Of a DNA stretch of 64,000 nucleotides, positions 35,348 through 44,100 are shown in pieces. The stretch lies in assembly GCF_003977615.1 (NCBI RefSeq), contig NZ_RYZR01000006.1:62001-126000 (forward strand), written 5' to 3'. The notes below the pieces were generated by a model, which had not been told where the DNA came from, ran no database searches, and saw only the letters and a program-made list of their open reading frames with translations. Origin of the DNA: Dyella dinghuensis. GTDB lineage: Bacteria; Pseudomonadota; Gammaproteobacteria; Xanthomonadales; Rhodanobacteraceae. How positions within the stretch are numbered: position 1 is the first letter of the stretch; every line of letters begins with the position of its first letter. The position numbers and the translations under genes were made by a program.

Positions 35348-36823
35348 CTAGTTCGTCGCCTGGCTCAACCATCCACCCGTGAAACCGGCGCGCTCAAGAC
35401 CCTTACGGATATAGGGATTCTTGCGCATCACGCGCCACACCAGTCCGCTGCGCCAGTTCTCGATCATCAGCACGATCGGCCCCTGGTCGATACCAATCTG
35501 CATGGTTTCGAACCAGCCCTTGCCGGGGACGTAACGGCCATGTTCCGGCTTGGCAGCGCCGTCGAAACTTGGGTCGAAGGCGTCAACAAATCCGTACTTG
35601 TCGTAGACGTAATCGCCATACTGCTCCTTCATCGCCTGCAGGGCAGGAATCACGATTTCCGGTGCAAACGCGATGGAGCCACCGGCCGCTGCGGGCGCGA
35701 TGGTGCCGTCGTCTGAAATATAGTCGAGTCCGGCGCCGCGTGCCGAATAGCCGAAAAACTCCCGCGTTTTGCCGTCGGCGGTCTTGAAGGTGAAATCGCC
35801 CGGACCGTTACACGCCGTCAAACCCCAGATGTTTGCGCCGTAGTCTTTCCAGTGCGCGGGATTGGCGATGGCATACGCGCGCTGCGCATAGGTGGCGCGA
35901 CGGCTATTCTCGAAATAATCCAGGCCGTGTGCGCGGCTCCATGCGTCGCGAATGCCGCGAAAATCGACCCACGACTCGCTGAATTGATGGCCGAACAACG
36001 GCGCGAAGTTCAGGAAGGTTTGACCCTGAAAGCTGCCCCAGTCGCGCGGATAGGTTGCCGTCCACGCGTTCCATCCGTCGCCACCGATTGCGTGAGTGGG
36101 CGAGCCCATTGCCAGGACGTAGACCAGCATGCCTTCGTCATAGCCCTGCCAGTCCGAAGGAATGAACTTTCCGCCAGGCGTCCAGCCCATGCTGATGAGT
36201 GGCGCACGCGGTTGCATCCATGTCCAATCGACACGCCGGTAGATCGCATCACCCAGCGCGCGGATTTCTTTCTCTTTCGGCGTATCGCGGTCGTAGTAGG
36301 ACTGCGCAAACAACACGCCGCCCAGCAGCAACGTGGTATCGACACTGGACAACTCGGTTGCACGCACAAACCGCTTGCCGGTCTGCGCGTTGAGGAAGTG
36401 GTAGAAAAAGCCGTGATAGCCCGACGCATTGTCCTCGCTATCGTCCTCTTCTGCGTTGGCGAAGAAGCGCAAGGTGGTCAGCGTGCGATCGATCGCTTGA
36501 TCGCGCGTGATGTAACCGCGCTCCGCACCGATGCCATACGCCGTCAACCCAAAGCCCACGGATGCGATGCTCGAAAACCGATCGTCATCGGTGCCTCCCG
36601 GCCAATGATCGGGAATCAAACCATTGGACGGATTGGCGCTATCCCAGAACCAATGGAATGTGCGCTTTTCCAGATCCGCCACCATCGCCTGCTGGTTTGC
36701 AGGCAATGTGTTGAAACTTTCGTTCTGGGTGCGCGCGCGTACTGGCGACGACCAGCTACCGCCGACGACCAACGCAGCAATCAGGACGCTTGTGAATGCA
36801 TGTCGAAAAACGTGAGTGACCAT
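35348..36823 (-). CDS. Glycoamylase-family protein, probable GH144 endo-beta-1,2-glucanase
   Basis: A 491-residue secreted enzyme with signal peptide (MVTHVFRHAFTSVLIAALVV...). The body matches the look of the glycoamylase-like family PF10091: FHWFWDSANPSNGLIPD, SIASVGFGLTAYGIGAERGYI, GYHGFFYHFLN, GWTPGGKFIPSDW, GYDEGMLVY, GLTACNGPGDF and IDQGPIVLMIENWRSGLVWR. Characterised members (GH144) are endo-beta-1,2-glucanases. The next gene, the binding protein, starts 2 bases later, so hydrolysis and uptake are tightly linked. No good ribosome binding site is visible before 36823. The glucan linkage is inference from family. Confidence 0.82.
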   Translation of the reverse strand: MVTHVFRHAFTSVLIAALVVGGSWSSPVRARTQNESFNTLPANQQAMVADLEKRTFHWFWDSANPSNGLIPDHWPGGTDDDRFSSIASVGFGLTAYGIGAERGYITRDQAIDRTLTTLRFFANAEEDDSEDNASGYHGFFYHFLNAQTGKRFVRATELSSVDTTLLLGGVLFAQSYYDRDTPKEKEIRALGDAIYRRVDWTWMQPRAPLISMGWTPGGKFIPSDWQGYDEGMLVYVLAMGSPTHAIGGDGWNAWTATYPRDWGSFQGQTFLNFAPLFGHQFSESWVDFRGIRDAWSRAHGLDYFENSRRATYAQRAYAIANPAHWKDYGANIWGLTACNGPGDFTFKTADGKTREFFGYSARGAGLDYISDDGTIAPAAAGGSIAFAPEIVIPALQAMKEQYGDYVYDKYGFVDAFDPSFDGAAKPEHGRYVPGKGWFETMQIGIDQGPIVLMIENWRSGLVWRVMRKNPYIRKGLERAGFTGGWLSQATN

Positions 36824-37022
36824 CGTGGGGACGACTTGAAGTAGGGAAATAGCGGTTCGATTCGATGGTTCGGTTTTGCACCGGGGCGCGCTGCGGTCCG
36901 CGAAACACACAGCGCGCCCTTATCCGGGGCAGAACGACATCCTTGCAGTCTTGCTCCTTCTCCGCTCCGGTCATGAGCAACCGGCGAGGGGATGAAACGT
37001 TGCTTGCCTATCAGAGGACAAA

Positions 37023-37039
37023 GCTCGCACGAGGCGAGC
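37023..37039 (-). terminator. Weak hairpin after the Oar-like receptor gene
   Basis: GCTCGC/GCGAGC stem with a 5-base loop, followed on the minus strand by TTTGTCC. It could partly end transcription between the receptor gene and the GH144-transporter genes. Close by, ATGAAACGTTGC (36992-37003) resembles the LacI-type site at 41229. Confidence 0.4.
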
Positions 37040-37057
37040 CCTGTTCGTTTTCAAACA

Positions 37058-40000
37058 TCAGAATTTGATGCCGAGCGTTACCTTCACCTCACGCGGCGTA
37101 CCCAAAATGTTGCCGATGGTGTTGTAGGTCACGGGTGTGCTGTTAAGTACTCCGTTGGCACCGTAATTGGTGTTGTAGTCGCTGTAGTTGTTCCAGTTGA
37201 ATGCGTTCAGCAGATCCATACGCACGTAACCATCAAAGTTGCCGTAGATCTTGAAGTTCTTCGTTACCTGGAAATCGATCGAACGGTAACCCCAAATCGG
37301 ACCACCGATCAGGAAATGGGACCCGGGTGGTGTCGCGGAGTAAGGAAGACATCCGCTCGGCGTACTGGTGTCGTTGAAGCACGCAAGTCCCAAGCCGGGA
37401 ATCGGCGTGGAGAGGGTCAGCTTCGCGCCGAACAGCAAGCCCCATGGACCATCCAGCGACGCGGTACTTACCAACCGATGCCGCGCTACCGCAGAACCAA
37501 TGAACGGATAATCGCCGATGGTTTCTTCGTCAAACGCATACTGGTCCGTGACGTCCTGACTATCGTTGTTTTGCAACGCATGCGAGTACGTGTACGCAAT
37601 CGTGACACCCCAATGCGATTCTGGCGTGTACGGCTTTTCTGCAGAAATCAACAACTGCGTAGTCTTTGTTTCGAGACCGTTGTTGGCAATGATGAGGTTG
37701 CCCCACCCCGGAATGCCGTCTCCCCATGGCTGACTGCCGTTTTCCCAGAACGCGCCATTGGGATAGCGATTGCCGAGTTGGTATACCAAGCCATTGAAGC
37801 TGTTGACGCGTGCGACGGTGACGTCGGTATTCCACTCACCGATCTGATTGCGCATGCCTAGGCTCACCTGGTCTGAATATGGTGTCTTCAGATTATTGGT
37901 GACCATGTCAACTTCGCGACCCGTACTACTGGCGGCGAGCAGGCCCTGCAAAACACTTAAACCGCCGTAGTAGGCGGGATTCCACGGAATACATGTGGGG
38001 CCGGGATTGCACGTCGAATACGGCGTTTCAAAACCCAGTGTCGGCTGACCAAGCGCAATCTTGGTCTGTTCGAGCTGCAACAACTCGTAAAGATTGCGAT
38101 CGTACGAACGCCCTGCGCCGCCATGGATAACGTGCGCCTGGTCGCCGTTGATGTCATAAGAGAACCCAAAGCGCGGCATGAACTGGTTATCTTGCGGATG
38201 ACGATTGTTGCCTGTGCTTATGTAGTTCCCGACGTTGACGCCACCCAATGCAAGTGACTGCGCATAAGTTTGACCAGGCGCGGCTCCGGGCCACGGGTTA
38301 GGCGCGTTAAGCGCGTTGATCACCGCCTGCGGCGTCACCCAATTGAGATAGGAGGGTGTCCACTCATAGTCCCAACGAAGGCCTAGATTCAAGGTCAAAT
38401 GGTCATCGACGGTCCAGTCGTCCTGAATGTACGTGCCGAGCTGCCTGTCTGATGTGCGGACCATCGGGTTGGTCCCCGGCAGTTGTGAGGGAAATACAAC
38501 TTGATACGGGTCCGGCTCTGTCCCTGCGGGTGTTACGTAGTAGTAGAACTGAGGGTTGTAGTTAAAAGCATCCTGCGCAGTCAGTGTCACAACTTTGTAG
38601 CTGACACCCATCTTGATGACGTGATCGCCATGCCATTCAAAATCGTTGAACGTAAGGTCGTCTGAAATCGACGGACCTTTCTGACCTTTGTCTTGCCCGG
38701 CTAGCGGTGTGGCAGGGCCGACGTCCAGAATTGTCTGTTGGTTTTCAGATGGGATGGTGGTGTAAACATATCCATTGCCGAACTGGACCGGCGTTGGTTT
38801 GTAGAACGCGTTTTCGTAGGTCGCCTGTAGGCGATTGAACCAACTGTCGCTGCTGTGATCCCAGCGAATGTCGAAGCGCCGGTCGTAATTGACCACGTTC
38901 ACCGCCGTGGATGCAGCCTGCCCGGTTCCGGGACCGCTGATCGCCGACTCATCGCGATATTTACCGCTAAATTCGATGCGATCTCGATTGCTTGGCTCCC
39001 AGTCGAGTTTGGCAAAGTAGAGATCTTCTTTGAACGGCAGGCCTGTCGGCCCGAGTTGCGCCAGCGCGCTGGGCGGTAGTTGAGCAACGACCTGTGCCTG
39101 CTGGTTAACGGAACCTGGCACAACCGTGATCGGCGTGTCGTATTCCTTGCCCTCATAGGCTATGAAGAAGTGCGCCTTGTCTTGAATAATCGGACCGCCG
39201 AACGAGAAGCCGTATTCCTTATCGTGCGAGGGAGTCTTCTTGTCGGCGGCGATTTCGGAAGGTGTTTCGGCACGCATCCAGGTATCGGTCCAGTCCCCGA
39301 ATAACTCACCATGGAATTCGTTGGTACCAGACTTGGTTTCCGCCGTTACGGCCGCACTGGAAATCTGGTCGTACTCGGCCTTGTAGTTGGACGTAATGAC
39401 TTTGTATTCGCCAATTGCCAACTGCGGAAACGGATTACCCTGACTGTTGCTTTGCCCAGTGATGCCGCCGGGTAGCACATAATTCTTTTGTCCCACGCCG
39501 TCGATGTAGACATTAATCGCCGTGGGCGCCTGGCCACCCGACTGCAAACTGGCCTGTCCGTTTTGCTGCACGGTGAACACCATGCCCGGCACAGTGTCCG
39601 CGAATTCGAGGAAGTTACGCGTGATCTGCGGAACGGTCGCGATCTGCCGCTGCGACACGGTGTTGCCGACTTCCGACGTCGTCACTTCGGTTAGCGTATT
39701 GGCATTGACGGTGACAGCACCAAGATTCTGCGCGCTGACGGCATTACCCGTCGGCGCCGCTTTCGCAGCAAGATTGAGTGTCGCGGTGGAAGCCACCGTC
39801 AACGTAACCGTCTGCTCGGTACCCGGACCGGCGTCGACTTTGTAGGTACCCGGCGGCAGGCTGACCAGTGCATACGTACCGTCTGCACCGGCTTTGGTGA
39901 CGCGTGTGTAACCGGTGGCGGTGTTGGTTGCCGTGATGGTGGAACTGGGTGCCGCCATACCGCGCAGGTTGGCATCAGCGCTTTGCGCGTAAGACACCAC

Positions 40001-40081
40001 CGGCGATGCGACGGTAGCGATCACTGCAGCTGCGATAAGCCGCGCCAGCAGTAGTTTCTTGTAATTCGATACAGCGTTCAT
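37058..40081 (-). CDS. TonB-dependent receptor, Oar-like, with carboxypeptidase-regulatory-like N-terminal domain
   Basis: Outer-membrane receptor of 1007 residues. After a signal peptide (about 1-33, ending VVSYAQ) comes an Ig-like carboxypeptidase-regulatory domain (about 38-105, with YALVSLPPGTYKVD), then a plug (VSQRQIATVPQITRNFLEF, INVYIDGVGQKNYVLPGGITGQ) and a long barrel ending VKVTLGIKF. This build is typical of the Oar-like class in Xanthomonadales carbohydrate loci. GGAGGGGAGAGC precedes the ATG at 40081. It follows the LacI gene by 36 bases and likely brings glucan fragments into the periplasm. Confidence 0.88.
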   Translation of the reverse strand: MNAVSNYKKLLLARLIAAAVIATVASPVVSYAQSADANLRGMAAPSSTITATNTATGYTRVTKAGADGTYALVSLPPGTYKVDAGPGTEQTVTLTVASTATLNLAAKAAPTGNAVSAQNLGAVTVNANTLTEVTTSEVGNTVSQRQIATVPQITRNFLEFADTVPGMVFTVQQNGQASLQSGGQAPTAINVYIDGVGQKNYVLPGGITGQSNSQGNPFPQLAIGEYKVITSNYKAEYDQISSAAVTAETKSGTNEFHGELFGDWTDTWMRAETPSEIAADKKTPSHDKEYGFSFGGPIIQDKAHFFIAYEGKEYDTPITVVPGSVNQQAQVVAQLPPSALAQLGPTGLPFKEDLYFAKLDWEPSNRDRIEFSGKYRDESAISGPGTGQAASTAVNVVNYDRRFDIRWDHSSDSWFNRLQATYENAFYKPTPVQFGNGYVYTTIPSENQQTILDVGPATPLAGQDKGQKGPSISDDLTFNDFEWHGDHVIKMGVSYKVVTLTAQDAFNYNPQFYYYVTPAGTEPDPYQVVFPSQLPGTNPMVRTSDRQLGTYIQDDWTVDDHLTLNLGLRWDYEWTPSYLNWVTPQAVINALNAPNPWPGAAPGQTYAQSLALGGVNVGNYISTGNNRHPQDNQFMPRFGFSYDINGDQAHVIHGGAGRSYDRNLYELLQLEQTKIALGQPTLGFETPYSTCNPGPTCIPWNPAYYGGLSVLQGLLAASSTGREVDMVTNNLKTPYSDQVSLGMRNQIGEWNTDVTVARVNSFNGLVYQLGNRYPNGAFWENGSQPWGDGIPGWGNLIIANNGLETKTTQLLISAEKPYTPESHWGVTIAYTYSHALQNNDSQDVTDQYAFDEETIGDYPFIGSAVARHRLVSTASLDGPWGLLFGAKLTLSTPIPGLGLACFNDTSTPSGCLPYSATPPGSHFLIGGPIWGYRSIDFQVTKNFKIYGNFDGYVRMDLLNAFNWNNYSDYNTNYGANGVLNSTPVTYNTIGNILGTPREVKVTLGIKF

Positions 40082-40117
40082 GCTCTCCCCTCCCAGACAA
40101 TTTCACTGTGGATGTCG

Positions 40118-41173
40118 TTATGTACTCGGCGGTCGTTTCGGCTTGCGCGGCGCAGGGGCCGCACTCGCATTACCCCCGCAGGTTTCGCGTACGACGATGT
40201 CGCATCCCAGCGTCTGCACCGATGCCGGCGTCGTGTCGGTCGGGTCCAGCAAGGCCGCAAGACGCTCCAGCGCAATGCGGCCGAGATCCGCGATACGCAC
40301 CTGCACCGTGCTGAGCGGCGGCGTGACGTATCGAGCAATGAGAATGTCGTCGAAGCCGGCCAGTGCGATGTCCCCCGGAACATCGACACCGGCTTCTTTG
40401 AATGCGTAGAGGCAACCCACGGCCATCATGTCGTTGGCGGCGAAGACGGCATTGGGGCGTTTTTTCTGCGCGAGCAATTCGCGTCCCGCGCGATAGCCCG
40501 ATTCTTCGCTGAAGTCGCCGGCCACGATATTGAGCGGCGCATCGGGCGCGTGTTTGGCCATCGCCGCGCGATAACCCTTATCGCGTTGCTGCGCGTCGAA
40601 GTTGCTTTTTGGACCAGCGATGAAGGCGACGTTTTGGCGGCCCTTCTCGATGAGGTGCTGCACCATCGCCAGCGCGCCAGCGCGGCTGTCGATGTTGAGC
40701 ACAGGGAAACGTGTACTTTTGACCGGGCTGTCGAGCAACACTGCCGGCAGACTGGCAGGCAGATTTTCCTCGAGAAATTTTTCGTCGACGTGCTCGGAAA
40801 GAATCAGCATGCCGTCTACGCGGCCACGCATGGCGCGAACCGCAGCAGCCGCTGCATCCACGCCGTCGTGTGAACTGGATACCAGCAGATGCAGGCCACG
40901 TGCACGCGCGGCCAGATCGATGCCGCGGATGAGTTCCGAGAAGAACTCGCCATAGAGATCCGGCAACACGGCACCGATGGTGTGGGTGCGTCCGGTGATC
41001 AGGCTGCGGGCGGCATTGTCCGGGACGTAGTGCAGGCGTGCGGCCACTTCGCGCACGATGCGTTGGGTTTCGGGCGTGACGCCGCCGGTACCGTTCAGCA
41101 CGCGGGATACCGATGCGACGGAGACTTTTGCCTCGCGCGCGACATCCCGGATGGTGGTGTTTTTCGTAGCCAT
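40118..41173 (-). CDS. LacI-family regulator of the glucan locus
   Basis: A 351-residue LacI/GalR regulator with helix-turn-helix at about 6-27 (TTIRDVAREAKVSVASVSRVL) and a sugar-binding effector domain (IGAVLPDLYGEFFSELIRGI). The start at 41173 has AGGAAG 5 bases upstream; frames to 41227 add an unlikely tail. It leads the leftward operon, and a CG-centred palindrome about 55 bases upstream suggests self-regulation. Confidence 0.87.
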   Translation of the reverse strand: MATKNTTIRDVAREAKVSVASVSRVLNGTGGVTPETQRIVREVAARLHYVPDNAARSLITGRTHTIGAVLPDLYGEFFSELIRGIDLAARARGLHLLVSSSHDGVDAAAAAVRAMRGRVDGMLILSEHVDEKFLEENLPASLPAVLLDSPVKSTRFPVLNIDSRAGALAMVQHLIEKGRQNVAFIAGPKSNFDAQQRDKGYRAAMAKHAPDAPLNIVAGDFSEESGYRAGRELLAQKKRPNAVFAANDMMAVGCLYAFKEAGVDVPGDIALAGFDDILIARYVTPPLSTVQVRIADLGRIALERLAALLDPTDTTPASVQTLGCDIVVRETCGGNASAAPAPRKPKRPPST

Positions 41174-41715
41174 CTGAGCTTCCTGCATTGAGTGGTGGTA
41201 CCGCCCTGAACCCCAGCTGCGGCGCAAACGTAAACGTTTTCATGGAAGCTTGTAAAGGGACCCCTGAGCACCGTTTTCGCTGCACTGCAATAACCTGTCG
41301 CGACACTTTGCGTGCCCGTCGATGATTCCGCAGCGTCCGGCTGCTTATGTTGTTAAGTGCAAACCGACACGGCAGTGCAGCAGAAGCGATGCGCTTCGCC
41401 GGATGAAGCAAACGAATTTGTCTGGCAAGAGGGCGTGAAAAGCTCGTCGGTCGGGTGTGAGGTCAAACGAAGACGCAAAACAAGCATGCTGTTGCCTGCT
41501 TGCGCGCGAACTCATCCCCACAAGCCGCATGGCGTAAGTCGACAAAAGCTTTCAACGGCTTGATGCGAAAATCCAGGCACATCGCAACGCGCACAACCGT
41601 CGTGCTTGTTGCACGCATGCATTCGAATACTCCACAGATCTAGGCACGATGCGCCTTCGTACACACTGGCCTATAGGTGCAAGTGGGATGCGAACGGTAC
41701 GATAGGCGCCTGCCG
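41174..41715. other. 540-base intergenic region between divergent LacI and TetR genes
   Basis: Apart from the operator at 41229-41240 I see no gene, repeat or clear hairpin. It is less GC-rich than its surroundings and must hold the promoters of both regulator genes. Confidence 0.5.
41229..41240. promoter_or_regulatory. Putative LacI-family operator
   Basis: GTAAACGTTTTC has the perfect 8-base core AAACGTTT with the central CG expected for LacI-family operators and outer G/C symmetry. It is placed in the promoter region of the adjacent LacI-type gene. Confidence 0.6.
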
Positions 41716-42357
41716 ATGGATGAGAACAGGCGCAGTCATTACATGCCCCCGCAAAAGCCCACTGAAGCACGTCGCTTGCCGCAACGTCAGCGCGGTTACG
41801 AGCGCGTCGCTGCGCTGCGGGAAGCGGCCGCCGCGTGCTTTGTCGAAAAGGGCTACGAAGGCGCGACCATGACTGAAATCGCGGCGCGTGCGGGCGCGGC
41901 GATTGGTTCGCTGTATCAGTTCTTCCCCACCAAGGAAGCGTTGGCGCACGCGCTGATCGAAGACTACGCGCAAGCGCTGTTCGGCGAAGTGGCAAAGCTC
42001 GCCGAACGTTCGGACGATCTGGATACCAACGAGCTGGCCGCTCGCCTGAGCGCGTTTTTGATTACCTTCCGCAGAAGGCATCCGGCCTTTGTGATGCTGG
42101 TGGAATCGGGTCCGGTGCCTGCGGCCGATGGCATGTCCATTCGCCGCCGTCTTCGTGCCGAATTGCAGGCGTTGCTGACGCGTCGCGCACCGCATCGTTC
42201 GACGGAAGACATGTATGCCGTGGCCGTTACCGTGCAGCAGATGATGAAAGCCGCGGTGGCGATTCAAGCCGAGCCCGGCATGCCCGGCCGTCAGAAAGCG
42301 CTGTCGCAATTGCAACACGCCATGCAGCTGTATCTGCATGACGTGTTCAGCGAATGA
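41716..42357 (+). CDS. TetR-family regulator
   Basis: A 213-residue repressor: basic N-terminus, a TetR DNA-binding domain at about 25-75 (ALREAAAACFVEKGYEGATMTEIAARAGAAIGSLYQFFPTKEAL, quoted here only as the source of the call in short parts: GYEGATMTEIAARAG, SLYQFFPTKE), and a helical ligand domain. The start is uncertain: 41716 or 41743 (nine codons later) are both possible, neither with a strong ribosome binding site. Target genes and ligand are unknown; no transporter or enzyme is divergent to it. Confidence 0.82.
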   Translation: MDENRRSHYMPPQKPTEARRLPQRQRGYERVAALREAAAACFVEKGYEGATMTEIAARAGAAIGSLYQFFPTKEALAHALIEDYAQALFGEVAKLAERSDDLDTNELAARLSAFLITFRRRHPAFVMLVESGPVPAADGMSIRRRLRAELQALLTRRAPHRSTEDMYAVAVTVQQMMKAAVAIQAEPGMPGRQKALSQLQHAMQLYLHDVFSE

Positions 42358-42372
42358 CCGGAAATCCAGCGG

Positions 42373-42804
42373 TTAGTGCGTGGGATACGTCTGGAACCCG
42401 CCACCCTGTTGCGGCGGGGGTGGCGCTGCCTGCGGTTGCTGCGCAGACGCACCCTGGATCGGCGGCGGAGGCGGCTGATTCGCGACCTGATTACCGCAGA
42501 AATAGGCTTCCCAAGGCTGCGAACCGTCGACCGGATCGGTCAGCGGCTTGATCGTGTCGGCCCTCATGTCGACGGCGCTATTGCGTGCCTGCACCTGCAG
42601 TTCGTCGCGCACTTTGATGTCATTGCGATCATACGGTCCGACATGATCGGTCACCGACACGGTGATCTTGCCCAGATCGCGGCAACCGGAAACGTCGCCG
42701 GTCCACACAGTACGAACGTTTGCCGAGCCCGGTGTGGGGTTGATGCCCCAGGTACAACCGCCGAGCAGCACGATAGGTGCGAGCAGCAGCAGGGTCTTGC
42801 GCAT
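42373..42804 (-). CDS. DUF4156-like small lipoprotein
   Basis: A 143-residue lipoprotein: signal MRKTLLLLAPIVLLGGC with lipobox (C17), then a compact domain that starts VRTVWTGDVSGCRDLGKITVSV, the layout of DUF4156 lipoproteins, and a Pro/Gln-rich tail (QPPPPPIQG, PPPPQQGGG). GGAG stands 6 bases before the start at 42804. Function unknown. It is divergent from the small-protein pair, and the GTCCG palindromes lie between them. Confidence 0.75.
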   Translation of the reverse strand: MRKTLLLLAPIVLLGGCTWGINPTPGSANVRTVWTGDVSGCRDLGKITVSVTDHVGPYDRNDIKVRDELQVQARNSAVDMRADTIKPLTDPVDGSQPWEAYFCGNQVANQPPPPPIQGASAQQPQAAPPPPQQGGGFQTYPTH

Positions 42805-42900
42805 GAGTAGCTCCATGTAGGCGATGAAATCGAACGTTGTTGCGTCTGCGTCGCATCGTAACGCGTTGCTGTCGCCAATCGCCGAACGCAGGCTTACCGC

Positions 42901-42968
42901 GCGGACGATTTGTCGTCCGCTGCCTGTCCGGACACTGTCCGGCGGCCGATGTCCGGTGTCCGCGGACA
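42901..42968. promoter_or_regulatory. Cluster of GTCCG palindromes, putative enhancer
   Basis: Three perfect inverted repeats in 68 bases: GCGGACGA/TCGTCCGC with a 4-base spacer (42901-42920), TGTCCGGACA (42925-42934) and TGTCCGCGGACA (42957-42968), plus extra TGTCCGG half sites at 42936-42942 and 42950-42956. The cluster lies 70 to 135 bases before a sigma-54 promoter, the usual distance for sites of a NtrC-type activator. It could also serve the divergent lipoprotein gene. Confidence 0.7.
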
Positions 42969-43035
42969 ACCTGAGTGCCGGTCAGCCTCATCCATTAATA
43001 CATATCTATCAATGACTTGATGAGCATCTCCGCAC

Positions 43036-43051
43036 TGGCACGCGGATTGCA
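43036..43051 (+). promoter_or_regulatory. Sigma-54 promoter (-24/-12)
   Basis: TGGCACG (43036-43042), four bases, TTGCA (43047-43051): an exact match to the sigma-54 consensus TGGCACG-N4-TTGCA. The transcript would start near 43062, about 38 bases before the first small gene. Confidence 0.85.
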
Positions 43052-43099
43052 CCGTAAAAGGCGAGACCTCTTCCCGGTCCATCACTCGGAGATACGGAT

Positions 43100-43279
43100 A
43101 TGAAACTGACCGACAGCAAATTCAAATTGGAAACGGCACTTCTGAACGGCCTGTTCGTCGTGTGCATGGTGATTTGCGGACTGTTCCTGGCATCGATGGT
43201 CACGATTAAACCCGCACCGGTCCAATTGGCATCCAATGCTCACACCAGCGCCACGGTGACACACGCGCCGTCAGCGTGA
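43100..43279 (+). CDS. Small single-span membrane protein, first of a tandem pair
   Basis: A 59-residue open frame with GGAG 8 bases before the ATG. N-terminus MKLTDSKFKLET, one membrane helix at about 14-34 (LLNGLFVVCMVICGLFLASMV) and a short polar tail after KPAPVQLAS. Two Cys (22, 26) lie inside the helix. I do not recognise the family. It is very like the next gene, including the DNA around the start codon, so the two arose by duplication. It is the first gene after the sigma-54 promoter. Confidence 0.75.
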   Translation: MKLTDSKFKLETALLNGLFVVCMVICGLFLASMVTIKPAPVQLASNAHTSATVTHAPSA

Positions 43280-43310
43280 GTACTGACTCATTCATTCGGA
43301 GATTAGGGAT

Positions 43311-43541
43311 ATGAAACTCACCGAAACCAGGTTTGAAAACTTCATTCTGCATACGCTGTTCGTGGCATGCATGGTGGTCTGCGGCCTGATTCTCACGGCG
43401 ATGGTGGCAAGCAAGCCCGCACCGGTGGAACTGGCCACGAAGATGACGCTCAGCAACCCCGTCAGCACGCTGCTGGCCTCGGCACCCTCGGCCTGCATGC
43501 TGCCGGTCAGCAACACGATTTGTCTGCGCACGGCGGGTTGA
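43311..43541 (+). CDS. Small single-span membrane protein, second of a tandem pair
   Basis: A 76-residue paralogue of the preceding protein: [11 protein letters not shown], helix at about 12-33 ([19 protein letters not shown]), then KPAPVELAT and a longer tail holding two more Cys (62 and 71). Cys 20 and 24 match the helix Cys of its partner. GGAG with the same GGATATGAAACT context leads the start at 43311. It is 31 bases after the first gene, with no promoter between, so both likely depend on the sigma-54 promoter. Function unknown. Confidence 0.75.
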   Translation: MKLTETRFENFILHTLFVACMVVCGLILTAMVASKPAPVELATKMTLSNPVSTLLASAPSACMLPVSNTICLRTAG

Positions 43542-43581
43542 TCGCGAGACACGATCAGCCCCGCCGTCTGATAATGGCGGC

Positions 43582-44052
43582 ATGCTACATGTCATCCTGT
43601 TTCGCCCCGAAATTCCGCCCAACACCGGCAACGTGATCCGACTGTGCGCCAACACCGGCGCCGGACTTCACCTGATCCGCCCCTTGGGCTTTGAGCTTGA
43701 CGATACACGTCTGCGACGCGCCGGCCTGGATTACCACGAATACGCGCGCGTCGCGGTACATGACGATCTCGATACCTGCCTTGCGGCGTTGAATCATCCG
43801 CGCGTCTTCGCCTTCTCCACGCGCGGCCGCACCATGCATGCCGACGCACGCTTCGCCGATGGCGATGCGCTGCTGTTCGGTTGCGAAACGGCGGGCCTGC
43901 CCGACGCGGTGCTCCAGGGATTGCCGCCGGAGCAGCGTTTGCGACTGCCGATGTGCGCGGACAGCCGCAGTCTCAACCTGTCCAACAGCGTGGCGGTGGC
44001 GGTGTATGAAGCATGGCGTCAGCTTGGATTCCCGGGTGCCGTGGCGCTCTGA
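43582..44052 (+). CDS. trmL: tRNA (cytidine/uridine-34-2'-O)-methyltransferase
   Basis: A 156-residue SPOUT methyltransferase that modifies the wobble base of tRNA-Leu. Typical features: [22 protein letters not shown] at the start, [20 protein letters not shown] and the knot segment [17 protein letters not shown] at the end. Length is as in E. coli TrmL (157). The ribosome binding site is weak. Confidence 0.92.
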   Translation: MLHVILFRPEIPPNTGNVIRLCANTGAGLHLIRPLGFELDDTRLRRAGLDYHEYARVAVHDDLDTCLAALNHPRVFAFSTRGRTMHADARFADGDALLFGCETAGLPDAVLQGLPPEQRLRLPMCADSRSLNLSNSVAVAVYEAWRQLGFPGAVAL

Positions 44053-44100
44053 TCGCGACGATCACGACAGGCGCAAGGCCCGGGCGGCTACAATCCGGGT

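Noticed and set aside
41345-41563. Small frames in the LacI-TetR intergenic region
   Set aside because: No start signal, no domain or membrane segment, and the two frames on opposite strands overlap each other.
42901-42968. GTCCG repeats as a CRISPR array
   Set aside because: Units are short palindromes at irregular spacing without constant-length spacers and no cas genes are near.
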